Assembly: GCA_945948515.1 (NCBI GenBank)
Contig: CAMFBH010000008.1
Coordinates: 1 to 64,000, forward strand
Direction of reading: 5' to 3'
Source of the DNA: an uncultured Clostridia bacterium
GTDB taxonomy: Bacteria; Bacillota; Clostridia; Oscillospirales; Acutalibacteraceae
DNA: 64,000 bases
Shown here: piece by piece, positions 1-7,332 of the stretch
Layout of the letters: each line of letters begins with the position of its first letter
How positions within the stretch are numbered: position 1 is the stretch's first letter
Notes under the pieces: generated by a model
The model's input: only the letters and a program-made list of their open reading frames with translations
What the model was told of the DNA's origin: nothing
The model's database searches: none
Translations under genes and position numbers: made by a program

Positions 1-67
1 GCTGAACAGTCACTTGATTTGCCAAGGCAAATACTTCCTCGTGATTTACATTTTTGATAAATGCCAT
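1..67 (-). CDS. Cupin-domain protein, N-terminal part only (cut by window edge)
   Basis: Only the first 22 codons lie in the window; the gene continues beyond the left edge. The start codon at 67 has a strong ribosome binding site (GGAGGAT) directly upstream. The visible residues match the start of the complete cupin gene at 7998-8336, so this is a paralogue from a segmental duplication. It lies 12 bases downstream of the 4Fe-4S gene at 80-769 and is probably co-transcribed with it. Whether the rest is intact cannot be seen. Confidence 0.8.
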   Translation of the reverse strand, partial: MAFIKNVNHEEVFALANQVTVQ

Positions 68-79
68 TGATTTATCCTC

Positions 80-769
80 CTATGATAATATTTTTCCGTC
101 GGTTGAGATTGTTACAACCTGCCACGGAATAAATTTTCCGCTGTTTTGAAGAGCTGTTTTAACTGCTTGTTCAATACCTCCGCAGCAAGGCACCTCCATC
201 CTTACAACGGTTACGCTCTTGACATTATTATTTGCAATAATTGCAGTTAATTTGTCTGCATAATCAACATCATCAAGCTTCGGGCAACCTATTAAGGTAA
301 TCTTGTTTTTGATGAAATCGTTGTGAAAATTGCCGTAGGCATAAGCAGAGCAATCAGCGGCAACAAGGAGATTTGCACCGTCAAAATAAGGTGCGTTAAC
401 AGGCACAAGCTTAATCTGCACAGGCCATTGAGAAAGCTGACTTGATACCGAAATATCGGTTTTATCCTCCTTCTTTTCGTGATTTATAATCATTGAGCGC
501 GACCCGGGACAACCTGCGTGTTCATGATTTTTAGCTCTTTGACTTGCTTTAACTGCCGCCTCGTCATAAGCAGGAGCCTCTCGCATTTCAAAAGAAATTG
601 CATCAACAGGGCAAGCGGGCAAGCAGTCGCCCAAGCCGTCACAGTAATCCTCGCGCATAAGCACGGCTTTTCCGTTCACCATACCTATTGCGCCCTCGTG
701 ACAGGCGGTCGCACATGCGCCGCAGCCGTTACATTTTTCTTTATCTATCTTAATGATTTTTCTAATCAT
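80..769 (-). CDS. 4Fe-4S dicluster ferredoxin-like protein
   Basis: A 229-residue cytoplasmic redox protein of unknown partner. The first cluster site near residues 13-23 has the spacing CxxCxxCxxxC. The second, near 42-52, reads C-x5-C-x3-CP: one cysteine of the canonical four is replaced by Leu (DGLGDC), so the second cluster may be altered. A PCCGG motif near residue 198 suggests a further metal or redox site in the C-terminal domain, which is otherwise unassigned. The start at 769 is chosen because GGAAG sits 7 bases before it; an in-frame start at 850 lacks a site and the ferredoxin domain begins right after 769. A TACAAT box lies at 801-806, inside an imperfect repeat of GTAC half-sites that could bind a regulator. 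A cupin gene follows immediately. The role is unknown. Confidence 0.85.
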   Translation of the reverse strand: MIRKIIKIDKEKCNGCGACATACHEGAIGMVNGKAVLMREDYCDGLGDCLPACPVDAISFEMREAPAYDEAAVKASQRAKNHEHAGCPGSRSMIINHEKKEDKTDISVSSQLSQWPVQIKLVPVNAPYFDGANLLVAADCSAYAYGNFHNDFIKNKITLIGCPKLDDVDYADKLTAIIANNNVKSVTVVRMEVPCCGGIEQAVKTALQNSGKFIPWQVVTISTDGKILS

Positions 770-907
770 TCTTATCTTCCTTTCTTGATTTGGTAGCCTC
801 ATTGTACTATAAATCGTACTAAAAATCCACAGTTTTTCGATAAAAAACACGAGGTATGTTATGGAAAGAAAGCAAGATAAAATAAGTATTTTGAAGCTAC
901 TATTTAT

Positions 908-1185
908 TAGGCAATAAATAGCAATCCGAACCGTGGTTCAAATTGGCTGATTTGCCCTTACTCTATGTTAAAAAATACTCGGAATACATAAAGTATTCCT
1001 GCGTTTTTGTGCCTTGATTAAGAACAAATCAGCACAATTTGAACTCGCAGACCAAAAACGCATGCAGTAAAGATGAATTTTGAATTTTGAGATGGAAGCC
1101 TTGCTGACGCAAGGCAACAGCGAAAACTTTAAAAGTCGCTTTAATTCTGCGTTTTTGGCAGGTTCGGATTACTCTTTATTGCCTA
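908..1185. repeat. Large nested inverted-repeat element (MITE-like or structured RNA)
   Basis: Outer arms 908-932 and 1161-1185 are inverted repeats with 23 of 25 matches. Nested arms are 937-954 with 1025-1043, and 1052-1062 with 1148-1158. Perfect small hairpins lie at 981-999 (GGAATAC stem) and 1098-1115 (GCCTTGC stem). The left part, about 921-982, resembles the element at 8366-8430. No protein is supported here. The element fills most of the 578-base gap between divergent genes, so it could be a non-autonomous mobile element or a folded transcript. Confidence 0.7.
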
Positions 1186-1273
1186 GCTTCGGTATATCGG
1201 CTTCAACTTTGGGTACTGTTTTACGGACTGTCAAAGTGGGAAATATTTACAATAAAGTAAATTTATGCTAATC

Positions 1274-1290
1274 TTAGGGTAACGGTAATA
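1274..1290 (+). repeat. Copy 1 of a dispersed 17-bp motif (TTAGGGTAACGGTAATA)
   Basis: The same 17 bases occur exactly at 8350-8366, and inverted with one mismatch at 3340-3356. This copy lies 57 bases before the start of the hypothetical gene at 1348. At 8350 the motif forms one arm of a hairpin element, so the short copies may be remnants of that element. Confidence 0.65.
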
Positions 1291-1347
1291 AACATAAAAC
1301 GGATTATGACATTTTAAACGGATGATTTAGCTATAAGGATGATGAGT

Positions 1348-1992
1348 ATGAATAATGGCAACAAATACATATTTAAAATCATTGTTAATTCTCGTATTTG
1401 CGATGCATACGAGGCAGTTGTTAATACTCTTGAAATCTACGGTATCGTTATTTCAAAGGATTACAGAGAAAGAACAGTTGTGGGAAAATGGAATCCTATA
1501 CTACATAATGAACTAGGTGCCAAAATTAATGTTTGGACAGGCGAGTTTAGGTTGTGGGAGGACGGCTCAACAACTGTTGTTAGATTGATTTTAAGCGGTA
1601 ACGGCGATAAAGCTTCGGCAAAAACAATGGCTAAGTTTTTTTACAAAAAGCTGAAAAGATTTATTTCTGTTCAAAAAATGTACTTAGACAAAAATACATA
1701 TTTAAACAGAAAAAATATAAATCACAATAATCTTACAAAAGAATTATATACAGCCTTACAAAATACAGACCTAAAGCCTAAACGAAGCTTTGGACAACAA
1801 TTATGCGATTTGATTGATATAGCTGATGCGTTGATACCTGAAAAAAGGGAAAAGAAAAATGAATTTCGCAAGGACCCTTGGGCAGATTATGATGACTTAA
1901 CACTATATCCTGACGAGGACCACGAAGGCCACGACCATGAGCCGGACGGTTATTGTATCGAGGCGGATGAGTATATTCAAGATATGATGTAA
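1348..1992 (+). CDS. Hypothetical protein with acidic, histidine-rich tail
   Basis: A 214-residue soluble protein with no signal peptide or membrane segment; I do not recognise the family. The N-terminal 100 residues are mixed alpha/beta with a conserved-looking stretch (GEFRLWEDGSTTVV) and then a basic helix. The last 40 residues are strongly acidic with an EDHEGHDHE cluster that could bind a divalent metal. ATG codons occur at 1339, 1342 and 1348; 1348 is preferred because AAGGA sits 8 bases before it. It lies downstream of the large inverted-repeat element and before a broken hydrolase gene, in a rearranged region. It is likely a real gene given its length and clear ribosome binding site. 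Confidence 0.7.
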   Translation: MNNGNKYIFKIIVNSRICDAYEAVVNTLEIYGIVISKDYRERTVVGKWNPILHNELGAKINVWTGEFRLWEDGSTTVVRLILSGNGDKASAKTMAKFFYKKLKRFISVQKMYLDKNTYLNRKNINHNNLTKELYTALQNTDLKPKRSFGQQLCDLIDIADALIPEKREKKNEFRKDPWADYDDLTLYPDEDHEGHDHEPDGYCIEADEYIQDMM

Positions 1993-2087
1993 CGGAGATT
2001 AATTAAAAATGATAGCTTTTATTTCCTTGACAAACTATCATTGTGATGATATATTGAGGGCAATTTGAGATTATTTTGAGGGATTTT

Positions 2088-2366
2088 ATGAAAATAACCT
2101 ACATTAACCATAGTGGGTTTTTGGTTGAAACGAAGGACTGCTATTACATTTTTGATTACTACAAGGGCGAATTGCCCACTCTTGATAAAAGCAAGGGTGT
2201 TGTTGAGCTTTGCAGTCATTTCCACCCCGACCATTTTAATCCGAAAATATTTGAAATACTAAACAATATGGATATGAAATATCAGGCTGTTATTGTGTTG
2301 TCGGCTCAAAAAATCAGGTTGATTCTATGGGCGATATCGACAATGTTTATACCTTATGATGTATAA
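2088..2366 (+). pseudogene. Metallo-beta-lactamase-fold hydrolase remnant (UlaG-like)
   Basis: The start at 2088 has GAGGGA upstream. The first 70 residues read like an MBL-fold hydrolase, including the metal motif HFHPDH near residues 47-52. Family members are normally about 220-240 residues, but the reading frame ends after 92 with an unrelated hydrophobic tail. In the next frame, 2317-2359 encodes a plausible continuation (VDSMGDIDNVYTL) before another stop. This looks like a frameshift followed by loss of the 3' half. The metal site is incomplete, so activity is not expected. Confidence 0.75.
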
Positions 2367-2383
2367 GTGTTGCGCGATACTGA

Positions 2384-2412
2384 TTGACAAGCTACTGAAA
2401 AATCATTATAAT
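2384..2412 (+). promoter_or_regulatory. Sigma-A promoter of the amino-acid ABC transporter
   Basis: TTGACA at 2384-2389 and TATAAT at 2407-2412, separated by 17 bases: a perfect consensus match. It lies 60 bases before the start of the binding protein at 2472. Confidence 0.85.
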
Positions 2413-2471
2413 AAATTCATTATAGTATAAAAAACCCAATGAAAGGGTTAAATGACGAAAGGATAATTATT

Positions 2472-3275
2472 ATGAAAAAGACTATGAAAAGAGTATTGGC
2501 TCTTGTTCTTGCAGCTCTTGCAATCGCAGCTGCATTTGCAGGATGCTCAGGTAAGGCTAACAACGATGCAAACACCGATACCGGCAACGACACAGCTGCT
2601 GCAAAGTACATTATCGCAACAGATACTGTATTTAAGCCATTTGAGTACACAGACGCTCAGGGCAACTTTGTTGGTATTGATGTAGAAATTCTTGCTGCCA
2701 TCGCAGAGGATCAGGGCTTTGAATACGAGCTTAAGTCACTTGGTTGGGATGCGGCTATCGCTGCCTGTCAAGCAGGTCAGGCAAATGGTATGATTGCTGG
2801 TGCTTCCATCACAGAGGAAAGAAAGAATTCAGGCTGGGTATTCTCTGATCCATACTACATTGCAACACAGTGCGCAGCAGTAAAGGCTGATTCCGAAATC
2901 AACTCAATTAAGGACCTCAATGGTGCTCAGGTAGCTGTTAAGACAGGTACACAGGGTGCTCAGTATGCAGAGTCGCTTAAAGATGAGCTTGGCTTAAAGC
3001 TTACATATTTTGAGGATTCCCCTACAATGTATCAGGCTGTAACAGGCGGTCAGTGTGTTGCTTGCTTTGAAGATACTCCTATTATGAAGGCTTCAATCAA
3101 GGACGGAGATCTTGCACTCAAGGTTCTTGAGGATTCCGAAAACGAGGGTGCCGGCTATGGCTTTGCAATTCACAAGGCAGAAAATCAGGAGCTTATTGAT
3201 AAGTTTAACGCAGGCCTTGCAAACATCAAGGCTAACGGCAAGTATGACGAAATCATCAATAAGTACCTTGGCTAA
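2472..3275 (+). CDS. Polar amino-acid ABC transporter, substrate-binding lipoprotein
   Basis: A 267-residue extracellular solute-binding protein of family 3 (SBP_bac_3). A lipoprotein signal ends at Cys25 (AFAGC), so the mature protein is anchored on the outer face of the membrane. The mature part has the family features: TDTVFKPFEY near the start, GIDVEILAAIA, and the ligand-site-like AVKTGTQG segment. The start at 2472 follows AAAGGAT; upstream in-frame starts lack a site and would disrupt the signal peptide. Permease and ATPase genes follow, so this is a complete importer. The substrate (glutamine, histidine, cystine or another amino acid) cannot be decided from sequence. It is driven by a consensus promoter at 2384, and a hairpin after the gene probably keeps its expression above that of the permease. 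Confidence 0.92.
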   Translation: MKKTMKRVLALVLAALAIAAAFAGCSGKANNDANTDTGNDTAAAKYIIATDTVFKPFEYTDAQGNFVGIDVEILAAIAEDQGFEYELKSLGWDAAIAACQAGQANGMIAGASITEERKNSGWVFSDPYYIATQCAAVKADSEINSIKDLNGAQVAVKTGTQGAQYAESLKDELGLKLTYFEDSPTMYQAVTGGQCVACFEDTPIMKASIKDGDLALKVLEDSENEGAGYGFAIHKAENQELIDKFNAGLANIKANGKYDEIINKYLG

Positions 3276-3304
3276 TTGCTAAACTAAAAACGTATCTATT
3301 ATCG

Positions 3305-3335
3305 GATAGGGCGTCTTTAAGGATGCCCTATCTTT
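3305..3335 (+). terminator. Intercistronic hairpin between binding protein and permease
   Basis: Stem 3305-3315 with 3322-3332 (GATAGGGCGTC with one wobble), followed by only TTT. With such a short U-tract it probably terminates partially or stabilises the upstream message, a common way to make more binding protein than permease. Confidence 0.65.
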
Positions 3336-3339
3336 GAGT

Positions 3340-3356
3340 TATTACCGTTACCCTAT
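3340..3356 (-). repeat. Copy 2 of the dispersed 17-bp motif, inverted
   Basis: Matches the motif at 1274-1290 and 8350-8366 in 16 of 17 bases, on the opposite strand. It ends just before the AAGGAGG ribosome binding site of the permease gene. Confidence 0.6.
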
Positions 3357-3374
3357 GGATAAGGAGGAGAGAGA

Positions 3375-4046
3375 ATGATAAAAATTATCACTGACTATGG
3401 TGGGATGTTGTTCTCTGCTTTGGGTCAAACTCTCATAATGGCTCTTTGCAGCTTGCTTTTTGCCTGTATGATCGGTTTGATTTTCGGTATTCTTTCCGTA
3501 CTTAAAAACAAGCCTTGCAATGCTGTTTACCGTATTTTTGTAGACGTTGTTCGCGGTGTGCCTATGATTGTACTTGCGTTCTTTGTATATTTCGGTGTTC
3601 CGATGGCAGTGAATAATATGTTTTCCAATGCCCATTTTACTTTGACCGCGCTTCAGGCAGGTATTGTTTGCTTGTCGCTTAACTGCGGTGCGTATATGGC
3701 AGAGATAATTCGTGCAGGTATTCAGTCTGTTGACATCGGTCAAATGGAGGCTTGCCGTTCACTCGGTATGACATACGGTCAGGCAATGCGCAAGGTTGTG
3801 CTTCCGCAGGCTATCAAAACAATGATTCCAAGCATTATCAATCAGTTTATCATTACACTTAAAGATACATCAATTCTTTCGGTAATCGGCTTCCCGGAGC
3901 TTGTAAACACAACAAAGAATGTAATTTCCGTATCTATGGATTCGTTCGGCGGTTGGGCTTGCGCAGGCCTTATGTATCTTGTTGTAATTACAATACTTTC
4001 ATATATTGCAAAGTTTATCGAGAGGAGGATGAACCGTGGCCGTTAA
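3375..4046 (+). CDS. Amino-acid ABC transporter permease (HisM/GlnP type)
   Basis: A 223-residue membrane protein with about five hydrophobic segments, the usual size for this family. The EAA loop that contacts the ATPase is clear around residues 125-150 ([14 protein letters not shown], then LPQAIK). It forms the translocation pore for the amino acid delivered by the upstream lipoprotein. The start has an excellent AAGGAGG site. The 3' end overlaps the start of the ATPase gene by 11 bases, so the two are translationally coupled. Confidence 0.93.
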   Translation: MIKIITDYGGMLFSALGQTLIMALCSLLFACMIGLIFGILSVLKNKPCNAVYRIFVDVVRGVPMIVLAFFVYFGVPMAVNNMFSNAHFTLTALQAGIVCLSLNCGAYMAEIIRAGIQSVDIGQMEACRSLGMTYGQAMRKVVLPQAIKTMIPSIINQFIITLKDTSILSVIGFPELVNTTKNVISVSMDSFGGWACAGLMYLVVITILSYIAKFIERRMNRGR

Positions 4047-4782
4047 TTATGATAACGTAAAAATCCATGCTTCACACCTCCATAAATGCTTTGGTAAGCT
4101 TGAGGTGTTAAAGGACATAAGCACTGACATTTACGAGGGCGAGGTAGTTGTTGTTCTCGGTCCTTCAGGTTGCGGCAAGTCAACATTTCTTCGCTGTATT
4201 AATCGCCTTGAGGATATTACGGGCGGTGAAATGGTTGTTGACGGCAACCATATGGATGATAAAAAAATTGACATAAACAAGGCAAGGGAAAATATTGGAA
4301 TGGTATTTCAGCATTTCAATCTTTTCAACAACCTTAATGTTATGGACAATCTTACTCTTGCGCCTATTCAGGTAAAGAAAATGAAGAAGGATGAGGCTTG
4401 CAAGCTTGCAATGTCTATGCTTAAAAAGGTTGGCCTTGAGGAAAAGGCAGAGGCTTATCCGTCACAGCTTTCAGGCGGTCAAAAGCAACGTGTTGCTATT
4501 GCACGTGCACTTTGTATGAACCCTGATATTATGCTTTTTGACGAGCCTACATCAGCCCTTGATCCCGAGATGGTAGGCGAGGTTCTTAATGTTATGAAGC
4601 AGCTTGCCGCCGACGGTATGACAATGGTTGTTGTTACACACGAAATCGGCTTTGCAAGGGAGGTTGCAGACAGGGTACTTTTCTTTGCCGATGGCTATAT
4701 CGGTGAGGAGGGCACTCCTCAAGAGGTTATTTATAACCCTAAAACCGAAAGAGCAAAGGATTTCTTTAACAAGGTATTATAA
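4036..4782 (+). CDS. Amino-acid ABC transporter ATP-binding protein (GlnQ type)
   Basis: A 248-residue ABC ATPase. It has Walker [10 protein letters not shown], the Q-loop region [10 protein letters not shown], signature LSGGQKQR, Walker B IMLFDEP and the switch histidine in VVTHE. The polar amino-acid uptake subfamily is indicated by overall length and the partner genes. The start is GTG at 4036, preceded by GAGGAGG and overlapping the permease stop by 11 bases. It couples ATP hydrolysis on the cytoplasmic face to import through the 3375-4046 permease. An intrinsic terminator follows 4 bases after the stop, closing the operon. Confidence 0.95.
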   Translation: MAVNYDNVKIHASHLHKCFGKLEVLKDISTDIYEGEVVVVLGPSGCGKSTFLRCINRLEDITGGEMVVDGNHMDDKKIDINKARENIGMVFQHFNLFNNLNVMDNLTLAPIQVKKMKKDEACKLAMSMLKKVGLEEKAEAYPSQLSGGQKQRVAIARALCMNPDIMLFDEPTSALDPEMVGEVLNVMKQLAADGMTMVVVTHEIGFAREVADRVLFFADGYIGEEGTPQEVIYNPKTERAKDFFNKVL

Positions 4783-4786
4783 TGTC

Positions 4787-4814
4787 AAAGTCGAGGTGAG
4801 TCCTCGACTTTTTT
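4787..4814 (+). terminator. Intrinsic terminator of the amino-acid ABC operon
   Basis: Perfect 10-bp stem 4787-4796 with 4802-4811, 5-base loop, then a T-run. Confidence 0.9.
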
Positions 4815-4823
4815 GGAGCTTGT

Positions 4824-5747
4824 ATGAAAAACAAAAAACTGTTAGCATCTATTTTGCTGATATTAATTTCTATGGCTTGGGGTGGCTCGTTTGTTGCCCA
4901 AAGTAAGGGCGGAGCCATTGTCGGTCCGTTTACCTTTGGATTTCTCAGATTTTTGATGGCAGGCATTGCAATTTTGCCTGTTGTTGCCATACATTCCAAA
5001 AGAAATAAGACTGCCGCGGCCGTCAGCTATTCTTCAAGAGAGCTTATCAAAGACGGAATAATATGCGGTTTTTTCCTTGCAGGCACATCGGCATTTCAAC
5101 AGCTCGGCTTGTTTGCAGGCACATCGTCCGGCAAGGCAGGGTTTATTACATCCTGTAACGTACTGTTTGTGCCTATTATCGGACTGCTGTTCAAAAACAA
5201 GGTTAAAGCTAATGTTTGGGTATCGGTAGTAATAACTGTTTGCGGCTTATACTTGCTTTGTGTTAATGAGGGCTTTGATGTTCGGCTGTCGGATGCTTAT
5301 GTGCTTGTCTGTGCAGTGATGAACGCGGCAAGAATTGTTGCGGTTGACAGATTTAAGGATAAAACAGATATTATAAAGCTTGCCTGTGTGCAGTTTTTTT
5401 CTGCATCCGCTATGCTTGCCGTACCCACATTTGCGTTTGAGGCAAGGGACATTTCTTCTTGGTGGTCAACGGTAAATCAAGGCAGTGTATGGATGGCATT
5501 GCTTTATGCCTCTGTTGTTGCAGGTGCTTTTGCCTTTACCATTCAAAACGTTGCACAAAAGCATGTTGACCCAACTGTTTCGTCTATTTTGATGAGTACC
5601 GAGGCGGTTTTTGCCGTTCTTGCAGGATGGATGCTGATGGGCGACATTCTTTTGGCTAAAGAGATAATAGGATGCTGTGTGATTTTTGTTGCACTGATAA
5701 TTGCTCAGCTTCCGGACAAAAAGTATAAAAACAAGGACGAGATATGA
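4824..5747 (+). CDS. DMT-family transporter (two EamA domains)
   Basis: A 307-residue integral membrane protein with about ten hydrophobic segments arranged as two EamA repeats, roughly residues 8-145 and 155-295. The opening segment carries the family's typical WGGSF and later GFLRF motifs. Such proteins export or exchange metabolites and amino acids; the substrate is not predictable. The start at 4824 follows GGAG at 4815-4818. No promoter is obvious between the previous terminator and this gene, so transcription may come from read-through or from within the terminator region. A terminator overlaps its stop codon. Confidence 0.88.
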   Translation: MKNKKLLASILLILISMAWGGSFVAQSKGGAIVGPFTFGFLRFLMAGIAILPVVAIHSKRNKTAAAVSYSSRELIKDGIICGFFLAGTSAFQQLGLFAGTSSGKAGFITSCNVLFVPIIGLLFKNKVKANVWVSVVITVCGLYLLCVNEGFDVRLSDAYVLVCAVMNAARIVAVDRFKDKTDIIKLACVQFFSASAMLAVPTFAFEARDISSWWSTVNQGSVWMALLYASVVAGAFAFTIQNVAQKHVDPTVSSILMSTEAVFAVLAGWMLMGDILLAKEIIGCCVIFVALIIAQLPDKKYKNKDEI

Positions 5748-5770
5748 TTTATTCAATCTCGTCCTTGTTT
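5731..5770 (+). terminator. Intrinsic terminator overlapping the DMT transporter stop
   Basis: 13-bp arms 5731-5743 and 5756-5768 (ACAAGGACGAGAT and its complement) with a 12-base loop containing the stop codon, then a short T-run. Confidence 0.8.
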
Positions 5771-5795
5771 ATTGTACCTATTCCTATACCGAGCT

Positions 5796-5927
5796 TTCCG
5801 TGCCGACAATTTTGACGAGGCACACAAAAAGCACGAGGAAATGGGATGCATTTGCTTTGAAAATCACGAAATGGGCATTTATTTCATTGAAGATCCCGAC
5901 GGCTATTGGCTTGAAATTTTACCGTAA
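5796..5927 (+). pseudogene. Glyoxalase/VOC-family gene fragment (3' end only)
   Basis: An open frame of 43 codons ends in a segment typical of the lactoylglutathione lyase (GloA-like) C terminus: DEAHKKHEEMG, then GIYFIEDPDGYWLEILP with the metal-ligand-type glutamate. The family is about 120-130 residues, and nothing upstream encodes the rest; the preceding bases are the DMT gene's terminator. There is no start codon or ribosome binding site. This is a decayed remnant that still has a terminator at 5954. Bases around its stop (TGAAATTTTACCGTAA) recur at 6241-6256. Confidence 0.8.
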
Positions 5928-5953
5928 TTCTTGATATATATTCTCAAATAATT

Positions 5954-5987
5954 AACTCCCTTGTAACACACTACAAGGGAGTTTTAA
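5954..5987 (+). terminator. Intrinsic terminator after the glyoxalase fragment
   Basis: 12-bp stem 5954-5965 with 5972-5983 (AACTCCCTTGTA and its complement), 6-base loop, then TT-AA-T. Confidence 0.8.
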
Positions 5988-6068
5988 TATCAGACCAAAT
6001 ATTTATTTTTTAATGCCAAGGTTGGCACATAACTAAAATATCACGCAATGTTGTTGCAACAGAAATTT

Positions 6069-6148
6069 GTAGGGGAGGGGCTTGCTCCTCCCGTCTTATA
6101 TACGTCATCTTAACAATAACAAACGGGCGGAATAAATCCCGCCCCTAC
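6069..6148. repeat. Pair of inverted REP-like palindromes (BIME-like)
   Basis: 6069-6093 is a 25-base GC-rich imperfect palindrome (GTAGGGGAGGGG...CTCCTCCCG). 6124-6148 is a diverged inverted copy. The first is identical to 7527-7551 and to the complement of 7690-7714 inside the nearby transposase gene. They stand out by GC content in an AT-rich, gene-free stretch. A pair of inverted palindromes near a REP-associated transposase gene is the classic arrangement. Otherwise 5988-6420 holds only these palindromes and the 6180-6375 repeat. Confidence 0.8.
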
Positions 6149-6179
6149 AGTTCATTTGCGTTATTGTAACTAATAAATC

Positions 6180-6375
6180 TTGTCGTGATACCAAAATCAT
6201 CTGCCATCCCTTGTTTGCTAATGTTATATAAAAATGCATTTGAAATTTTACCGTAAATACCATAACGACAAAACCGAGAGCGACTAAATCACTCTCGGTT
6301 ATTTTATTGCTTATTCAAGAGGGAAAACTACTGTTAAAAGCATTTTGAAATCAGTTGTAGCATAGACTGCGTGTG
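6180..6375. repeat. Direct repeat R1 of about 196 bp (copy at 7868-8062)
   Basis: Aligns with 7868-8062 at high identity with a few small gaps and substitutions. R2 is the 3' end of the intact cupin gene plus its terminator and downstream DNA; R1 is a detached copy. Both share the AACCGAGAG stem hairpin (6272-6280 with 6292-6300). The pair brackets the lipoprotein and transposase genes. Confidence 0.85.
6311..6373 (-). pseudogene. Cupin gene remnant (last 20 codons)
   Basis: On the minus strand this encodes HAVYATTDFKMLLTVVFPLE then stop. That differs from the end of the intact cupin at 7998-8336 by one residue (T for P). Upstream coding sequence is missing. It lies inside repeat R1 and came from the same duplication. 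Confidence 0.85.
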
Positions 6376-6420
6376 CGTCAAGTAAATAGTGCGGGACTAA
6401 CGCTCCGCGCCATTTCGTTT

Positions 6421-7071
6421 TTAGCCGATTATTTCTGCATCATAATAATGCAAATTATCATTTTCGCTAATTTCTTTTGCGACAAATGTTATTTCCTGCC
6501 CATATTCAAGTGTGCTTGTATCAACATTCTCTGCAAAATATATCAGTTTCAGCACATTGCTACTTCCGATTTGGATATTAAAGGCGGGAGCGAAATCATT
6601 ATTAACGCCTTTTAGAATACCAGTAACTTCAACAGTATATTTTACAAGATATGCAACAGGCATTTGATAGTGACTATAATTAAAAGTGTATCCTGCGGCA
6701 TTTTCGGATTTATCGATGATTTCATCAATTGTAGTTCCAACAACCGTAACTGATTGACCCTGTTCCAATAGAACCAAGTCATCGATAGAAAGATACACAT
6801 CGATTATGTAGTTGGAACTATAAATGGGTGCTAATTCGATGTGGTCTTCTTCAATGTTTCTAACCATACCAGATAGCAATAATGTTTTATTGCAATACTT
6901 TTGCTTTGCCTTAACGATATTCTCTATAGAATCATTTTGAATATCTGAGGAACGGTATTCCTCTGCAATCGCTAACATTTCTTCCTTCGTCTTTGCTGCT
7001 TCGCTCTTTCCGCACGCAACGAGGGATAAACACATAACTGCTGCCAAGAGCAATGCAATAAACTTTTTCAT
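6421..7071 (-). CDS. Lipoprotein with OB-fold-like (tRNA_anti-like) domain
   Basis: A 216-residue predicted lipoprotein: basic start, hydrophobic stretch, lipobox LVAC with the anchoring Cys at residue 20. The mature part from about residue 55 (NKTLLLSGMVRNIEEDHIEL, then VTVVGTTIDEI and YTVEVTGILKG) looks like repeated beta-strand OB-fold modules of the tRNA_anti-like type found in secreted Bacillota proteins. Assignment is by eye and tentative; the function is unknown. The start has AAGGAGGTG at a good distance. The gene has its own promoter at 7276-7304 and a long structured leader. That leader ends in an intrinsic terminator just before the ribosome binding site, so expression is probably conditional. 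Confidence 0.8.
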   Translation of the reverse strand: MKKFIALLLAAVMCLSLVACGKSEAAKTKEEMLAIAEEYRSSDIQNDSIENIVKAKQKYCNKTLLLSGMVRNIEEDHIELAPIYSSNYIIDVYLSIDDLVLLEQGQSVTVVGTTIDEIIDKSENAAGYTFNYSHYQMPVAYLVKYTVEVTGILKGVNNDFAPAFNIQIGSSNVLKLIYFAENVDTSTLEYGQEITFVAKEISENDNLHYYDAEIIG

Positions 7072-7094
7072 AATTTCACCTCCTTAAACAAAAA

Positions 7095-7120
7095 ATGCGT
7101 ACAGCCGAAGCTATACGCAT
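7095..7120 (-). terminator. UUCG-loop terminator in the leader of the lipoprotein gene
   Basis: Read on the minus strand: ATGCGTA, T, AGC, a TTCG loop, then GCT, G, TACGCAT and six T. The stem is 11 bp including one wobble. It lies about 12 bases before the AAGGAGG site of the gene starting at 7071 and downstream of that gene's promoter, which is the position of an attenuator. Confidence 0.8.
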
Positions 7121-7144
7121 AAAAAACACATGGCTCCAACTGTC

Positions 7145-7269
7145 GCCAAACAAGTATCACATAGTCGCCATAATAACGGTATGCAAATAAGAGCATGCAT
7201 TTTTATCAAGAGATAAAAATAGCATACCTATAATTACGGCTAATTATTCACTTGTGATACTTATTTGGC
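7145..7269 (-). promoter_or_regulatory. Candidate structured leader RNA (closing stem 17 bp)
   Basis: Arms 7253-7269 and 7145-7161 pair over 17 bases with one wobble (GCCAAAUAAGUAUCACA with its partner). Inside lie a 7-bp stem GGUAUGC/GCAUACC and a 9-bp hairpin AUUUUUAUC, UCUU loop, GAUAAAAAU. The predicted transcription start of the 7276-7304 promoter falls at the outer edge of the closing stem. A terminator hairpin follows at 7120-7095, then the ribosome binding site. It could be an attenuator or riboswitch-type leader, or a palindromic mobile element that landed in the promoter region. I recognise no known riboswitch class. Confidence 0.55.
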
Positions 7270-7275
7270 TCTTTC

Positions 7276-7304
7276 ATTGTAGCATAGAGTGTATAAAATT
7301 GCAA
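7276..7304 (-). promoter_or_regulatory. Sigma-A promoter of the lipoprotein gene leader
   Basis: On the minus strand, TTGCAA (7299-7304), 17 bases, TACAAT (7276-7281). Transcription would begin near 7269 and include the whole folded leader. Confidence 0.7.
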
Positions 7305-7309
7305 GAAAA

Positions 7310-7332
7310 AAGGATGAACAGCGTTCATCCTT
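7310..7332 (-). terminator. Intrinsic terminator of the transposase gene
   Basis: 10-bp stem AAGGATGAAC (7323-7332 with 7310-7319), 3-base loop, T-run on the minus strand. It overlaps the transposase stop codon. Confidence 0.85.

Noticed and set aside
1080-1271. A 63-codon open frame in the palindromic element
   Set aside because: No ribosome binding site, low-complexity translation, and it lies entirely within the inverted-repeat element.
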